The notes: generated by a model not told the origin, from the letters alone. A stretch of 64,000 nt of DNA from Lachnospiraceae bacterium UBA4631 (GCA_002406015.1 DHMX01000032.1:1-64000), one strand, 5' to 3'. Positions 52,332 through 61,997 are shown, counted from the first letter of the stretch. Numbers and translations are program-made.

Positions 52332-53261
52332 TTAATCCCGAAGCTGCTTTCCGGTAATCTCCAGAAATACATCATTTAACGTTGGCTGTTCCGAAAATAC
52401 CCTTCCGAAACTCACCTGCTGTTCCTGTAAAAACTGTAAAATATGTACCAGATTATGACTTCCTTTACCACAACGAACTACAAGTGTATCCCCCGCATAT
52501 TCTATCTGATATACCCGCTCCATTCTCTGTAAGTCTTCTATCTGCTGCTTGGTTAATGCAATTGCTTCTATCGTAATTGTCTCTCCGGTCTTAATCAGAT
52601 TCTTTAATTCTTCCTTTGTACCGGAGGCAATGCATCTGCCGTGGTCCATAATGGCAATTCTTGTACAAATCTGCTCTACCTCCTCCATATAGTGGGAGGT
52701 ATAAATAATCGTTGCTCCCTGCTGATTCAGGGTAACAATATTCTCCAATATTTTATTCCGGCTCTGTGGGTCTACGGCAACGGTCGGTTCATCCATAAAA
52801 ATCAATTTTGGCTTATGTGCAATTCCACAGGCAATATTTAATCTCCGGAGCAAACCACCGGATAATTGTTTCGGGCGCTTTTTTATATGCTCCTCCAAGC
52901 CCACAAACGCAATTGCTTCTTCTACCAGCTCCCGCCTGCGTTTCTTATCCTTTTCATACAGTCCACAGAAATAATCAATGTTTTCTCTCACATTCATCTG
53001 CTCAAATACGGCTACGTTTTGCATAACCACCCCAATCTGGCGCTTAATATCATAGCTGTCCGGCTTAATTTTACTTCCCATCACCGTAATTGTTCCTTTA
53101 TCATATTTCAATAATGCGAGGATACAGTTAATTGCCGTTGTTTTTCCGCTTCCGTTTGGTCCCAGCAGTCCAAAGATTTCACCATCCTGAACGGACAGAT
53201 TCAAATGGTCTAAGGCAATATTGTCTCCGTATCGTTTTACCAGATTTTCTATTTCTACCAT
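52332..53261 (-). CDS. ABC transporter ATP-binding protein of the 49.9-53.3 kb exporter
   Basis: In this 309-residue protein Walker A is GPNGSGKTT, signature QLSGGLLRRLNIACGIAHKP, Walker B LIFMDEPTVAVD, and the switch histidine lies in IIYTSHYMEEVEQ. A C-terminal extension of about 80 residues (ITIEAIALTKQQIEDLQRMERVYQIEY) is typical for drug- or polysaccharide-exporting ATPases. It is the first gene of a three-gene operon. AGGAGGAG precedes the ATG. Confidence 0.92.
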   Translation of the reverse strand: MVEIENLVKRYGDNIALDHLNLSVQDGEIFGLLGPNGSGKTTAINCILALLKYDKGTITVMGSKIKPDSYDIKRQIGVVMQNVAVFEQMNVRENIDYFCGLYEKDKKRRRELVEEAIAFVGLEEHIKKRPKQLSGGLLRRLNIACGIAHKPKLIFMDEPTVAVDPQSRNKILENIVTLNQQGATIIYTSHYMEEVEQICTRIAIMDHGRCIASGTKEELKNLIKTGETITIEAIALTKQQIEDLQRMERVYQIEYAGDTLVVRCGKGSHNLVHILQFLQEQQVSFGRVFSEQPTLNDVFLEITGKQLRD

Positions 53262-53309
53262 AGTCTCCTCCTAGTTTGTTTCTTTATACTCATTTTGTTT
53301 ATTATTTTT

Positions 53310-53338
53310 ATTATACCAGATGATTGCAAACCGATTAA
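53310..53338 (-). promoter_or_regulatory. Extended -10 promoter of the ABC exporter operon
   Basis: TATAAT (53310-53315 on the minus strand) is preceded by TGG, giving an extended -10. The -35 at 17 bases is weak (TTAATC). It lies about 45 bases before the ATPase start. Confidence 0.45.
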
Positions 53339-53445
53339 GTAACAAAGAAATTGCGGTCCGGCTCTTCCTAAGTGAAAGAACCGTCCGCAATTACTTAAGT
53401 ACAATCTTAGAGCTTGTTTTTACAGCTTCAAATCTCCCTCTTTAA
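53320..53445 (+). pseudogene. Relic of a LuxR-type (NarL/FixJ) helix-turn-helix
   Basis: A 41-codon frame on the plus strand encodes MIANRLSNKEIAVRLFLSER and then TVRNYLSTILEL before diverging. This matches the GerE/LuxR DNA-binding helix (LIANGxSNKEIAxxLFLSExTVRNYxSxIL) at almost every conserved place. The receiver domain and the last helix are missing, and its 3' end runs into the convergent PTS gene. It is a gene remnant. Confidence 0.6.
53350..53391 (-). terminator. Terminator of the EIIC_2 permease gene, formed by the LuxR relic
   Basis: ATTGCGG and CCGCAAT, then CCGG/CCG and TCTTC/GAAAGA, pair around a short loop. On the minus strand the stem is followed by TTCTTTGTT. It lies about 30 bases past the permease stop. 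Confidence 0.6.
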
Positions 53446-54484
53446 TCCAGCCTAACTTACGGAACAGTTGTCCAAATAAGAACGTCAATACTGCCGGAAG
53501 TACAAAGCTAATCAGAATCAGCCCCAGCCAATCCAGCCCTGTAATTGCAGTCTTTGTTCCGGCGGCAATATCATTTACCCAGCCGGTATAGACTCCTATC
53601 TGTCCAACCAGTCCACAGGTTCCCATACCGGAGGAAATTGCTTCTCCATTCATCTGTAACTTGAATACACAGGTAGCAATCGGACCTGTAATTGCAGAGG
53701 TCAGAATTGGCGGAATCCATATCTTAGGATTTTTTACAATGTTTCCCATTTGCAGCATACTGGTTCCGATACCCTGCGATACCAGTCCTCCAACCCGGTT
53801 TTCCCGAAAGCTCATAACCGCAAAGCCTACCATTTGTGCGGAGCATCCAGCAACGGCAGCACCACCTGCCAACCCGGTCAGACTAAGTGCGGCACAAATT
53901 GCGGCACTACTGATTGGCAGCGTTAACGCAATACCTACGATTACAGATACCAGAATACCCATCATAAACGGATGCAGCTCAGTTGCCCACATAATCAATG
54001 TTCCGACAGCACTTGCCGCCTTTCCGATATAAGGGGCAATGCCGATAGACAACAGTACACCGGAGCAAATACTGACTAGCGGTGTCACCAGAATGTCAAC
54101 CTTCGTTTCCTTGGATACTAATTTCCCTAATTCTGTCGCAATGATTGCAATTACCAATACTGCAAGTGGTCCGCCTGCTCCGCCCAGTGTATTTGCTGCG
54201 GTTCCTACCGCAAGCATGGAAAACAGCACCAGCGGCGGTGCCTGTAAGGCATATGCAATTGCGACTGCCATTGCCGGTCCGGCAACACTCTTTGCAAAGC
54301 CTCCAATATCTATCAGAAGCTGGACATGAAGCTGCTGCCCCAGTGTAGAAATAATTGTACCAATTAATAAGGATGCAAATAAACCATTTGCCATTGCACC
54401 CATTGCATCAATAAAATATCGTTTTGCGGATATTTCTATATTCTTCTTTTTTAAAAATTCTTTCAAACCTTTTTCTTCTGCCAT
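53420..54484 (-). CDS. EIIC_2-type PTS permease-like membrane protein
   Basis: This 354-residue protein has about ten membrane segments (MANGLFASLLIGTIISTLGQQ, SVAGPAMAVAIAYALQAPPLVLFSML, GPLAVLVIAIIATELG, PISSAAICAALSLTGLAGGAAVAGC). ITGPIATCVFKLQMNGEAISSGMGTCGLVGQIG is the family mark. Such proteins resemble the membrane part of sugar phosphotransferase permeases but usually stand alone, and no EIIA or EIIB is encoded here. It follows niaR after 64 bases with no terminator between, so it may be under NiaR control and could carry a niacin-related compound; that is inference. Confidence 0.75.
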   Translation of the reverse strand: MAEEKGLKEFLKKKNIEISAKRYFIDAMGAMANGLFASLLIGTIISTLGQQLHVQLLIDIGGFAKSVAGPAMAVAIAYALQAPPLVLFSMLAVGTAANTLGGAGGPLAVLVIAIIATELGKLVSKETKVDILVTPLVSICSGVLLSIGIAPYIGKAASAVGTLIMWATELHPFMMGILVSVIVGIALTLPISSAAICAALSLTGLAGGAAVAGCSAQMVGFAVMSFRENRVGGLVSQGIGTSMLQMGNIVKNPKIWIPPILTSAITGPIATCVFKLQMNGEAISSGMGTCGLVGQIGVYTGWVNDIAAGTKTAITGLDWLGLILISFVLPAVLTFLFGQLFRKLGWIKEGDLKL

Positions 54485-54548
54485 TTTTCTTTCCTCTTTC
54501 TCTCCTGTTACCCTTCATTTTTATCCGTTTCCGGCTTACGAATTTTAT

Positions 54549-55082
54549 TTATAGCCCCTCCGGTTCATATTCCCTTCGTTCTGCCAGATACCCATGTTCC
54601 TTAAGTGCATTTTCTATCCTATCCATATCCTCGGCTTCTCTGGTCCATATTGTATGATAATGGAAGCCTGCCGTCACATTCTTTAACGGACTGGATTTCC
54701 CGGTCTGCAAGGCTTCACAAAATTCCTGTATATCTCTCCGGGACCGTATCTTTAGGTCTGCCTGCACCTTTCCATAAAACTTATGATATATGAATACATC
54801 CTCCACTTCTCCGCCTAAATCTACGATAAGGGTTAATTCCTGTTGTGTCTCCTCATCCGTATGATATACCTTGAATACCTTCCGTATGCCTTCCGGTTTA
54901 TCCAGCTTGTATCCCTTTGGCGTAGAACTGATAGCAATGCCCTGCTGCCGCAGCGTATGAATATCCTGCACAATAATCTGGCGGCTGACTTGAAATCGTT
55001 CTGCCAGATACCCGCCTGACAGCGGTGCTTCCGACTCTTTTAATTCCGATACCAGTTGTTCCTGACGTTCTTTTGCTGTCAC
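54549..55082 (-). CDS. niaR: NiaR, niacin-responsive repressor
   Basis: This protein is about 177 residues if the start is the GTG at 55080-55082, seven bases after AAGGAAGG; an ATG at 55139 has a poor site. The N-terminal helix-turn-helix is PLSGGYLAERFQVSRQIIVQDIHTLRQQG, and the C-terminal 3H domain has histidines in VFIYHKFYGK and AGFHYHTIW. NiaR represses NAD biosynthesis and niacin uptake genes when niacin is plentiful. The large palindrome over its own promoter agrees with autoregulation. Confidence 0.88.
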   Translation of the reverse strand: MTAKERQEQLVSELKESEAPLSGGYLAERFQVSRQIIVQDIHTLRQQGIAISSTPKGYKLDKPEGIRKVFKVYHTDEETQQELTLIVDLGGEVEDVFIYHKFYGKVQADLKIRSRRDIQEFCEALQTGKSSPLKNVTAGFHYHTIWTREAEDMDRIENALKEHGYLAERREYEPEGL

Positions 55083-55178
55083 CTGTTTTCCTTCCTTTCC
55101 AACGTTCTGAATCTCCCTTTTCGGTTTTATACCTTCCATATTCCATGTCTGTTACAGTTCTGTTGAAATATTGCAGAC

Positions 55179-55228
55179 AGTATAACACCCCGGTTTACAT
55201 CTGTCAATACAGGTGTAAACCGGGGTGT
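55179..55228 (-). promoter_or_regulatory. niaR promoter with 44-base palindromic operator
   Basis: The -35 TTGACA (55202-55207) and -10 TATACT (55179-55184) on the minus strand are 17 bases apart. Arms of 20 bases (55185-55204 and 55209-55228) match as reverse complements with one mismatch around a four-base centre, and overlap the -35. The inner TTTACAYCTGT half-sites fit the TGTxxxxGACA style of NiaR sites recalled from the literature. Confidence 0.7.
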
Positions 55229-55247
55229 AAAGTTCGTATTCTGTTTC

Positions 55248-56192
55248 TTATCGTTGCTTTGTATTCTTTCCTAATACGTCTGCAACTTCCGTAATTGCTA
55301 TAAATGCATTTGTATCATGCTCTAGCACAATTCCTTTCAGCTTTCCAATCTGAAAACGGTTTACTACAAAATATATAACCGTTTTTTCTTTATCGGAATA
55401 ATATCCATGACCTTCCCATGAAGTAATTCCGCTTCCAAATTCTTCTGACAGGCTCTTATTAATCTCCTGCGGCTTCGTTGTGATAATCATGGCAGCCTTT
55501 GCTTTATCAAAACCTTCTACAATATAGTCAACCGCATGTAGGGCTACATAATATGTAACAATGGAATATAGCGGAAGTATCCAGCTATGTGCAATGATAC
55601 CAACCACTACATACAGCACAATATTATATGCCATAACAAAGGTGCCTACCGTAATTCCCAATCGTTTGGAAAATATAACCGCCATAACCTCTACGCCATC
55701 AATTGCACCGCCAAATCGTATGGTTAATCCGCTTCCGATACCGGAAATCAATCCGCCAAAGGCAGCTCCCAACAGCAAATCCGTTCCCGCAAATGGTGAA
55801 GAATCTATCACATCCACCGGAATTACATCCCGTATGATATAGGATGCAAGGGAATATATAATGACTGCATATACGGAATAAAGGGTAAATGCAAGTCCCT
55901 GTTTCTTATATCCATATAAGAAAAACGGAATATTGAGTATCAGCAAAAATATAGACAAGGTCATAAACGGCGGAGTAATTTCTTCCAATAACATAGCAGT
56001 ACCGGAAAATCCACTATCGTATAAATGTAAGGGTGACAAAAACATAGTCACACCGACTGCATTAATCGTTCCTGACAATGTTAACAGTAAAAAATTTTTA
56101 ATGCTTAACTGATTTTTTGATTTCTTTGTCTTTTCCTTCAACGTCTGTTCCTCCTGTCCTTCCTGTATGCCGCTTCGTTTCCTATTCTTCAT
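55248..56192 (-). CDS. YitT-family membrane protein
   Basis: This 314-residue protein has five or six N-terminal spans (LLTLSGTINAVGVTMFLSPLHLYDSGFSG, YSVYAVIIYSLASYIIRD, DLLLGAAFGGLISGIGSGLTIRFGGAIDGVEVMAVI) and a C-terminal cytoplasmic DUF2179 domain (AAMIITTKPQEINKSL, AFIAITEVADV). The role of YitT proteins is unknown. The ATG overlaps the end of the coiled-coil gene; a TTG 17 codons later, eight bases after AGGAGG, is an equally good start. Confidence 0.85.
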   Translation of the reverse strand: MKNRKRSGIQEGQEEQTLKEKTKKSKNQLSIKNFLLLTLSGTINAVGVTMFLSPLHLYDSGFSGTAMLLEEITPPFMTLSIFLLILNIPFFLYGYKKQGLAFTLYSVYAVIIYSLASYIIRDVIPVDVIDSSPFAGTDLLLGAAFGGLISGIGSGLTIRFGGAIDGVEVMAVIFSKRLGITVGTFVMAYNIVLYVVVGIIAHSWILPLYSIVTYYVALHAVDYIVEGFDKAKAAMIITTKPQEINKSLSEEFGSGITSWEGHGYYSDKEKTVIYFVVNRFQIGKLKGIVLEHDTNAFIAITEVADVLGKNTKQR

Positions 56193-59100
56193 ATGGCTGC
56201 TTCCAGTCTATAACCGGTGCAATTCCTCTGATACCCTTTAGATACTCTCTTGCTCCTATCGTACTTGGTAATTGCCCTACCATTCCTCTGTAGCTTTCTA
56301 TTGCTGCTTTATAATCTAACTCCTGATTCGTTTCGATTGCAAACTCTATTGCACTTCTTATAACATTATACATAGCTCCCATTGAATTATAATATTCAAT
56401 CTGATTATAGAAAAGCCTATCTTCCTCGTTATTCATATCCAGAATCCCTTCCGGCAAATGTGTAACAATGTTATGGTCTACCTGAATATTTGAGAAATCC
56501 CGTTCAAACTCCTGATAATGCATAAGTACATCTTCACCCTCTATGGAATCAAGTCCCATACCATACTTTTTCATGGTATAACTGTATTGCTTCTTTAGTA
56601 TCTTCACATAGGTCTTAAGTCCTTCGATATTCGTTGCCTGTGCAGCCTTTATTTCTTCTTCCGTAGAATCCTTTGTTAAAAATGCACCGGCTGCCAATTG
56701 CTCAAGCATCAAATCAACCTCTTCATCACTGGTTGCATTCAGACTTTGATAATTCATCATAGAGCTATAGGTTCGGAATATCGCCTCATTAATCATATCT
56801 TCAGATGTTCCGGCAAACTTATAGCGATTAGTTGATAACCATGCATCCATCTTCCGGTCATGTTCACTCATCTCAGGATTCCGGAAGAAGCGTTGCATAT
56901 ACCTGATTGTCTTTGGCTGCTCTTCCTCTTTCCGGCAGACAACCGCAATCACGCCCGGCATGATTTCTTTACTATGCAGCATACGGTCCCATGCCCCCGG
57001 CTTCATCTGTTCCCGCTGTGTAATCAGCTTTTCATCTGCATAGATTTTCATTTCATCTACTACTTTTTTTCTATCCTCTACGTCAATAATCTTCAGCTTC
57101 TGTTGCTCTACTTCCGTCATAGCGTCCTTTGTCAGTACACCCTGCTTCGCAGCCTCCTGCATTGCATATCCTCTTGCCATATCTGCATATAGCCTGATAA
57201 CCTCTGAGCGGGAAGCATACTCCTCCAAGCGTCTTCCTAAAATATCCTGCTTCAAATTCGTTGGTATTAAGAACCGCTCTAATTCTTCTCCCAGTTGTCC
57301 TAATTCTCTGCCTAATTGATTTCGAGTGGTTTCAATCGGTGTACGTCTCGCGACAAGATTGGCACGTTTTTCAGCCAGCTCTCTCTTCCATTCATTCAGA
57401 CTTGCTGTACTCTCCGGTGTCACATACGATGGATTTTCCCTTGCTATCTGTTCTGACCGTTCCAGATTCTGTTCCTGCTCTTTCAGTTCTTCTTCTTCCA
57501 GCTTCAGGGCATCCAAATCAGCCAGACATTGCTTCTGCGTAACAGTCATCGCAGCAATCCTTGCCTTCAAATCCGCCTTCTGACGCTGCTTCTCCTGTTT
57601 CAGCTGCTCAGGATAGTCCATTTTACCAATATCGGAAGCTGTCATCTGCGGCAGGTTAATTTCCTGTAATTCCCGCTGCATTTTCAGCAAATCTTCCGGT
57701 GTGGCAGAATACAGTCTTGCCATATCAAAGTTCAAAACCTTATCCATTTCGGACTGAACAATATTCCTTGCCTGTGTGTAGTGTTCCATTACATCATACT
57801 GCTCTATCCTTGCCTTATCTTCCTCTGTCAGATTTGCCTTCATTTCTTCATTCAGGGTCACCTGCTTCTTTTTGGCTGCTATAGCATCCATTTCCGCAAG
57901 TCGTATCACCTGAAGATTCCAGTCTGCATCCGGCTCTACCTGTGTACCGTCCGGATTCATTTTCCGTCCCCGAATCAGTACTGCCTTTCTGGCATTCGTT
58001 CCAACCAGCACCGAATCACTTGCCGCAAAACCACCCTTTTCACGTCCTGTCTGCTGATAAACCGCATTCTTTTCCTTCATCATATCCGCAAAATAACAAG
58101 CCTCGTATGCAAGATTTTCCTTTAATTGCTCCTGCTCCGGCATCATATATTGCTTCTCTTCCAGATATTGCAATGTCATTATACTCTTTGCCTTACGGAC
58201 TCCCAGCACAATCTTTACGGCTTCTATCATGGACTTCATCCGCTCCAGCATATTCAGATAATCCCTTTTATATGCTGCGTTCACCCTTGCCACGACCTGA
58301 CCCATTTCTTTCGTTCTTGGATTTGCATATTCCAATTCCAGTGTTGCGGTTGTCTTTGCTTTTGACGCACAGATACCCAGCACCTCTGCCTGCTGTATCA
58401 TATCCTTCATGATAGAATCGATGACTTCTTTGTTTTTCTGATATGCTTCCGGATTCGCTTCTATCTTTTCGTGTAATTTTATAAGCTCCTCGACCTGATA
58501 AAAATCACTGATATGCTCTACGTTCAACCAGTCGAAATCTTGCTTAACTTTCTCCCGCATTTCGGCATAGCCAACCTCAGCATGTCCTCGTTCATCTATG
58601 TATCCATGTTCATTTCTCTGATACAGAGCTTCAACCTTTTCTTCAATCACCCTTGTATCTAACTCCCGTATCCTTGATGACTGGCTTTTCTGTATAAGCT
58701 CCTTTAAATTCGTTGCATAGTCCATCTGTGCCTGTTGATACTCCGCATCATTTTGAGGAGAACCCTGTCCATCGAAGCCCAGACCCTTTAATCTGGACAA
58801 TGCAGACAGTACCGAATGGAAGGTCTGTGCCAGTTCGGTAAAATGCTGAATCCGTTCCCGCTCAACTTCTGTTTTTGATTCCATGTACTCCCTGCTCTGG
58901 TTCAATACATCCACGAAATTCATCATCTGCTTATCACGAACCAGCAACTGCCCGTACCGTTGCTCCATCTGGTCTCCTGCCAGAATTTCGGCATAAAAGG
59001 ATGAATGTAACATTTCCTCTAACCGATTATCCAACATTTTATTCTTTACTTCTCTTGACTTTGGACCGGCTAACTCTTCTTCCAGCCTTGTTTTATTTGT

Positions 59101-59529
59101 ATTCTCCTGTGCTAATTGCTCCTGTACCTTAGATGCTTCCTCCTGCATCAAAACGGTACTGGTATCTGCATACTGATTGGTCCGCTTCAACCGACGCAGC
59201 CGCTTCTCCTGTTCCTTCTCACTGAGCGTCTGCTCCGGCACCGGTTCGTCTAAAATACTGGCACGATATTTTGGCTTCGTCTGCTGTACCGGCTGTTCCG
59301 TACGCAAATCCTCTGCCTTCAAGACTGTACGATTTAAGTATTCCTGCCAGCTATCTCTGGCAACCTCTGCCTGCTGTGCTACTACACGACGATATTCTTC
59401 ATCATTCATAATCGGCTGATATTGCCGCATAGCCTCCTGCCATTGTTCCTTCGCCAATTCTCCCTCTGTCTTTTGTATCGGTTCGGCTATCTTCTTTTCT
59501 TCCTGTAACTGTCCACTGCTCAAATCCAT
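56182..59529 (-). CDS. Very large coiled-coil protein, unknown function
   Basis: This 1115-residue protein has GGAGGG before the ATG. It has no signal peptide and no membrane span, so it should be cytoplasmic. It is highly charged and mostly helical, rich in E, K, Q and R. Long coiled-coil stretches lie at about 60-190 and 610-800 (QKQCLADLDALKLEEEELKEQEQNLE). The regions about 480-590 and 840-1100 are less charged and may be folded domains (for example RFFRNPEMSEHDRKMDAWLSTNRYKFAG). I recognise no family and no ATPase motif, so it is not an SMC or Rad50 protein. It overlaps the YitT gene. Size suggests a scaffold or a surface-independent structural protein. Confidence 0.6.
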   Translation of the reverse strand: MDLSSGQLQEEKKIAEPIQKTEGELAKEQWQEAMRQYQPIMNDEEYRRVVAQQAEVARDSWQEYLNRTVLKAEDLRTEQPVQQTKPKYRASILDEPVPEQTLSEKEQEKRLRRLKRTNQYADTSTVLMQEEASKVQEQLAQENTNKTRLEEELAGPKSREVKNKMLDNRLEEMLHSSFYAEILAGDQMEQRYGQLLVRDKQMMNFVDVLNQSREYMESKTEVERERIQHFTELAQTFHSVLSALSRLKGLGFDGQGSPQNDAEYQQAQMDYATNLKELIQKSQSSRIRELDTRVIEEKVEALYQRNEHGYIDERGHAEVGYAEMREKVKQDFDWLNVEHISDFYQVEELIKLHEKIEANPEAYQKNKEVIDSIMKDMIQQAEVLGICASKAKTTATLELEYANPRTKEMGQVVARVNAAYKRDYLNMLERMKSMIEAVKIVLGVRKAKSIMTLQYLEEKQYMMPEQEQLKENLAYEACYFADMMKEKNAVYQQTGREKGGFAASDSVLVGTNARKAVLIRGRKMNPDGTQVEPDADWNLQVIRLAEMDAIAAKKKQVTLNEEMKANLTEEDKARIEQYDVMEHYTQARNIVQSEMDKVLNFDMARLYSATPEDLLKMQRELQEINLPQMTASDIGKMDYPEQLKQEKQRQKADLKARIAAMTVTQKQCLADLDALKLEEEELKEQEQNLERSEQIARENPSYVTPESTASLNEWKRELAEKRANLVARRTPIETTRNQLGRELGQLGEELERFLIPTNLKQDILGRRLEEYASRSEVIRLYADMARGYAMQEAAKQGVLTKDAMTEVEQQKLKIIDVEDRKKVVDEMKIYADEKLITQREQMKPGAWDRMLHSKEIMPGVIAVVCRKEEEQPKTIRYMQRFFRNPEMSEHDRKMDAWLSTNRYKFAGTSEDMINEAIFRTYSSMMNYQSLNATSDEEVDLMLEQLAAGAFLTKDSTEEEIKAAQATNIEGLKTYVKILKKQYSYTMKKYGMGLDSIEGEDVLMHYQEFERDFSNIQVDHNIVTHLPEGILDMNNEEDRLFYNQIEYYNSMGAMYNVIRSAIEFAIETNQELDYKAAIESYRGMVGQLPSTIGAREYLKGIRGIAPVIDWKQPYEE

Positions 59530-59587
59530 ATTTTGTTCCCTCCGCTTTTTTCTTCTTAATACCTGCTTTTAACTTCCATTTACCTGC

Positions 59588-60427
59588 TTACATAATTGGG
59601 ATTCTTGCTTCCAATTCATACCGAGGTTCAATCTGAATTAATTTCTTCATCAGACTGCCTACCTTTTCATTGATACATGCTACGCGATACCGGCACTCCG
59701 TTTCCGTTCCCTGAAAGGATGCCGTTGCACAATTCAGAAGCTTTAGAAATACATCCGGTTCCTCACCGAAATTTCCCATATAATCCAGCACATATACTCC
59801 ATCCTTTGCCTGATGCATCAGCATAATTCCTTGCAGCTTATGGTGCTTATAATATATAACGCTGTGCTTTTTGTCATAATTTTCCATCCGAAACGGCAAT
59901 GGAACATAGCACCGAGAGGAACGCTCCACACATTGCTTTACCTGTTCGGACAAACGTTTGTCACACTCTGCCAATACCATACAGCCCTCTGTTTTTTCCT
60001 TTTTCAGATGCATTTTTTCCCAGCAGACCTGCGTACCGTCAAATTCATATTGTGCATTTCCGGTTCGGCTTATCTCGCTGGTAAACATCCGAATCAAATG
60101 CTGGATTCCCGGCTCCTGCTCCAAGTCCTCCATGAATCTCATTCGAATTGCAGGACAACTGTATCTCTTTGCCTCTTCCTGCAATGTTATAAGCAGCTCG
60201 GTTGCCACTCCCATATTCCGGTATCCGGGTGCTACATAAAGGGACTGTATTACCATGGTTATTCCCTGTAGCTCTGCCACAATCACTCCGCACGCGGTAT
60301 CTCCTACGATAGCTCCATAAAAGAACCATCCGTCTTCCTGACAATGTCTCCACAACTCAACCGGAGCATAGTCTTCAAAAAATTCTTTGTTTTCCGCTCC
60401 CACCAATGTTGAAATAATCTCTGACAT
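59588..60427 (-). CDS. GNAT-family acetyltransferase with extra C-terminal domain
   Basis: This protein is about 279 residues from the ATG at 60425-60427, eight bases after GGGAGG. The first 150 residues are a GNAT domain with the acetyl-CoA loop SLYVAPGYRNMGVATELLITLQEEAKR. The rest, about 130 residues (VLAECDKRLSEQVKQCVERSSRCYVP; HSVIYYKHHKLQGIMLMHQ; YRVACINEKVGSLMKKLIQIEP), has the pattern of a second, degenerate GNAT-like fold. The substrate is unknown. Confidence 0.8.
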   Translation of the reverse strand: MSEIISTLVGAENKEFFEDYAPVELWRHCQEDGWFFYGAIVGDTACGVIVAELQGITMVIQSLYVAPGYRNMGVATELLITLQEEAKRYSCPAIRMRFMEDLEQEPGIQHLIRMFTSEISRTGNAQYEFDGTQVCWEKMHLKKEKTEGCMVLAECDKRLSEQVKQCVERSSRCYVPLPFRMENYDKKHSVIYYKHHKLQGIMLMHQAKDGVYVLDYMGNFGEEPDVFLKLLNCATASFQGTETECRYRVACINEKVGSLMKKLIQIEPRYELEARIPIM

Positions 60428-60516
60428 AGCTGATTCCTCCCCTGTAATTCTCATTCTTCTTGGTATATTTTACTATATTGACCTATAAATTACAATTTAT
60501 GAACTCTAAAGATTTC

Positions 60517-61272
60517 TTAAATATCTATATCCAGCTCTACCGGACAATGGTCGGAGCCCAGTATTTCGGTATGGATTTTCGCATCTGTCAGCTTATCCTT
60601 TAGGCACTCTGATACACAAAAATAGTCAATCCGCCATCCGGCATTCTTTGCTCTGGCACTAAACCGATACGACCACCATGAATAAATATCCGTTTGATTT
60701 GGATAAAAATATCGGAAGGTATCCACAAAGCCTTGCTCCAGCAATCGGCTGAAGCATCCCCGCTCTTCATCCGTAAAGCCTGCATTCTTGCGATTGGTCT
60801 TAGGATTCTTTAAATCTATTTCCTGATGTGCCACATTCAAATCCCCGCAGAAAATTACCGGCTTCTTCTCCTCTAAGCCTTTCAGATAAGCTAAAAATGC
60901 CTCCTCCCACTGCATCCGGTACGGCAGTCTTGCCAGTTCGTTTTGTGAATTAGGTACATACACCGTTATCATATAGTATTCCGGGTATTCTAATGTAATT
61001 ACACGTCCTTCGTGGTCGTGTTCTTCAATACCGATGCCGTAGGTTACTGCTACCGGTTCCTGTCTGGTGAAAATGGCGGTTCCCGAATAGCCCTTCTTTT
61101 CCGCATAATTCCAATACTGATAGTATCCGTCCAGTGTCAAATCTATCTGTCCTTCTTGAAGCTTTGTCTCCTGTACGCAGAATACATCTGCATCCAGAGA
61201 TTGAAATGCCTCCATAAAATTCTTCTGCACGCAGGCACGCAGACCATTTACATTCCAAGATATTAATTTCAT
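60517..61272 (-). CDS. xth: Exodeoxyribonuclease III
   Basis: In this 251-residue AP endonuclease of the ExoIII family the active-site segments are [47 protein letters not shown] and [11 protein letters not shown]. It cuts DNA at abasic sites and removes 3' blocking groups in base-excision repair, following glycosylases such as Nth. GAGGAG precedes the ATG. It lies six bases after deoC, probably in one transcript. Confidence 0.95.
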   Translation of the reverse strand: MKLISWNVNGLRACVQKNFMEAFQSLDADVFCVQETKLQEGQIDLTLDGYYQYWNYAEKKGYSGTAIFTRQEPVAVTYGIGIEEHDHEGRVITLEYPEYYMITVYVPNSQNELARLPYRMQWEEAFLAYLKGLEEKKPVIFCGDLNVAHQEIDLKNPKTNRKNAGFTDEERGCFSRLLEQGFVDTFRYFYPNQTDIYSWWSYRFSARAKNAGWRIDYFCVSECLKDKLTDAKIHTEILGSDHCPVELDIDI

Positions 61273-61278
61273 GCTTTC

Positions 61279-61956
61279 CTACTCCTCTGACTTCTTATAT
61301 TCTTCCATAATTGCAACGGTTGCACTGGTGCCAAGTCTGTCTGCACCTGCCTGTATCATCTTCTTTGCCGTATCCAAATCCCGGATACCTCCGGATGCCT
61401 TTACCCAAGCCTTTCCGGCTACTGTTTTCTTCATCAGGGCAACATCCTCTCCGGTTGCACCGCCTGTACTAAAGCCGGTAGAGGTCTTTACAAAGTCTGC
61501 CTTTGCTTCCACCGCCAGCTCGCACGCCTTTTTCTTCTCCTCCTCTGTCAACAGACAGGTTTCTATAATAACCTTTAATTTGGCCTCCCGCCAGACGGAA
61601 TTATGAATACAGGCATCCTTCACTTCCCGAATATCATATAATACTTCTTCATAATCTCCGGCTTTCATAGCTCCTATATTGAGAACCATGTCTATTTCAT
61701 CCGCTCCATTTTCAATTGCATCAATGGTTTCAAGCTTCTTTGCCAAGGTAGACATAGCCCCCAGCGGAAATCCGATTACCGTACATACCTTTACATCCGT
61801 ATCCTTTAATTCCTCGGCCACCAACGGTGTATAATAGGAATTGACACATACGGAAGCAAAATCGTAGGTGCGTGCTTCTTCACATATCCGTTTTACATCC
61901 GCAGCCGTTGCATCTGCCTTTAGAATTGTATGGTCAAAATATTTTGAAAACTTCAT
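61279..61956 (-). CDS. deoC: Deoxyribose-phosphate aldolase
   Basis: This protein is about 225 residues from the ATG at 61954-61956; an ATG 13 codons upstream is also open, but family members begin close to [12 protein letters not shown]. Motifs are [24 protein letters not shown], the [14 protein letters not shown] loop, and the Schiff-base lysine in [14 protein letters not shown]. It splits deoxyribose-5-phosphate into glyceraldehyde-3-phosphate and acetaldehyde, in the last step of deoxynucleoside breakdown. It is cotranscribed with xth. Confidence 0.95.
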   Translation of the reverse strand: MKFSKYFDHTILKADATAADVKRICEEARTYDFASVCVNSYYTPLVAEELKDTDVKVCTVIGFPLGAMSTLAKKLETIDAIENGADEIDMVLNIGAMKAGDYEEVLYDIREVKDACIHNSVWREAKLKVIIETCLLTEEEKKKACELAVEAKADFVKTSTGFSTGGATGEDVALMKKTVAGKAWVKASGGIRDLDTAKKMIQAGADRLGTSATVAIMEEYKKSEE

Positions 61957-61997
61957 ACTGCTTCTTACCTGTACCTTTCCAATCTTTTCTTTCATTC

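Noticed and set aside
56182..59529. The coiled-coil protein as an SMC or Rad50-type ATPase
   Set aside because: No Walker A, signature or Walker B motif was found at either end.
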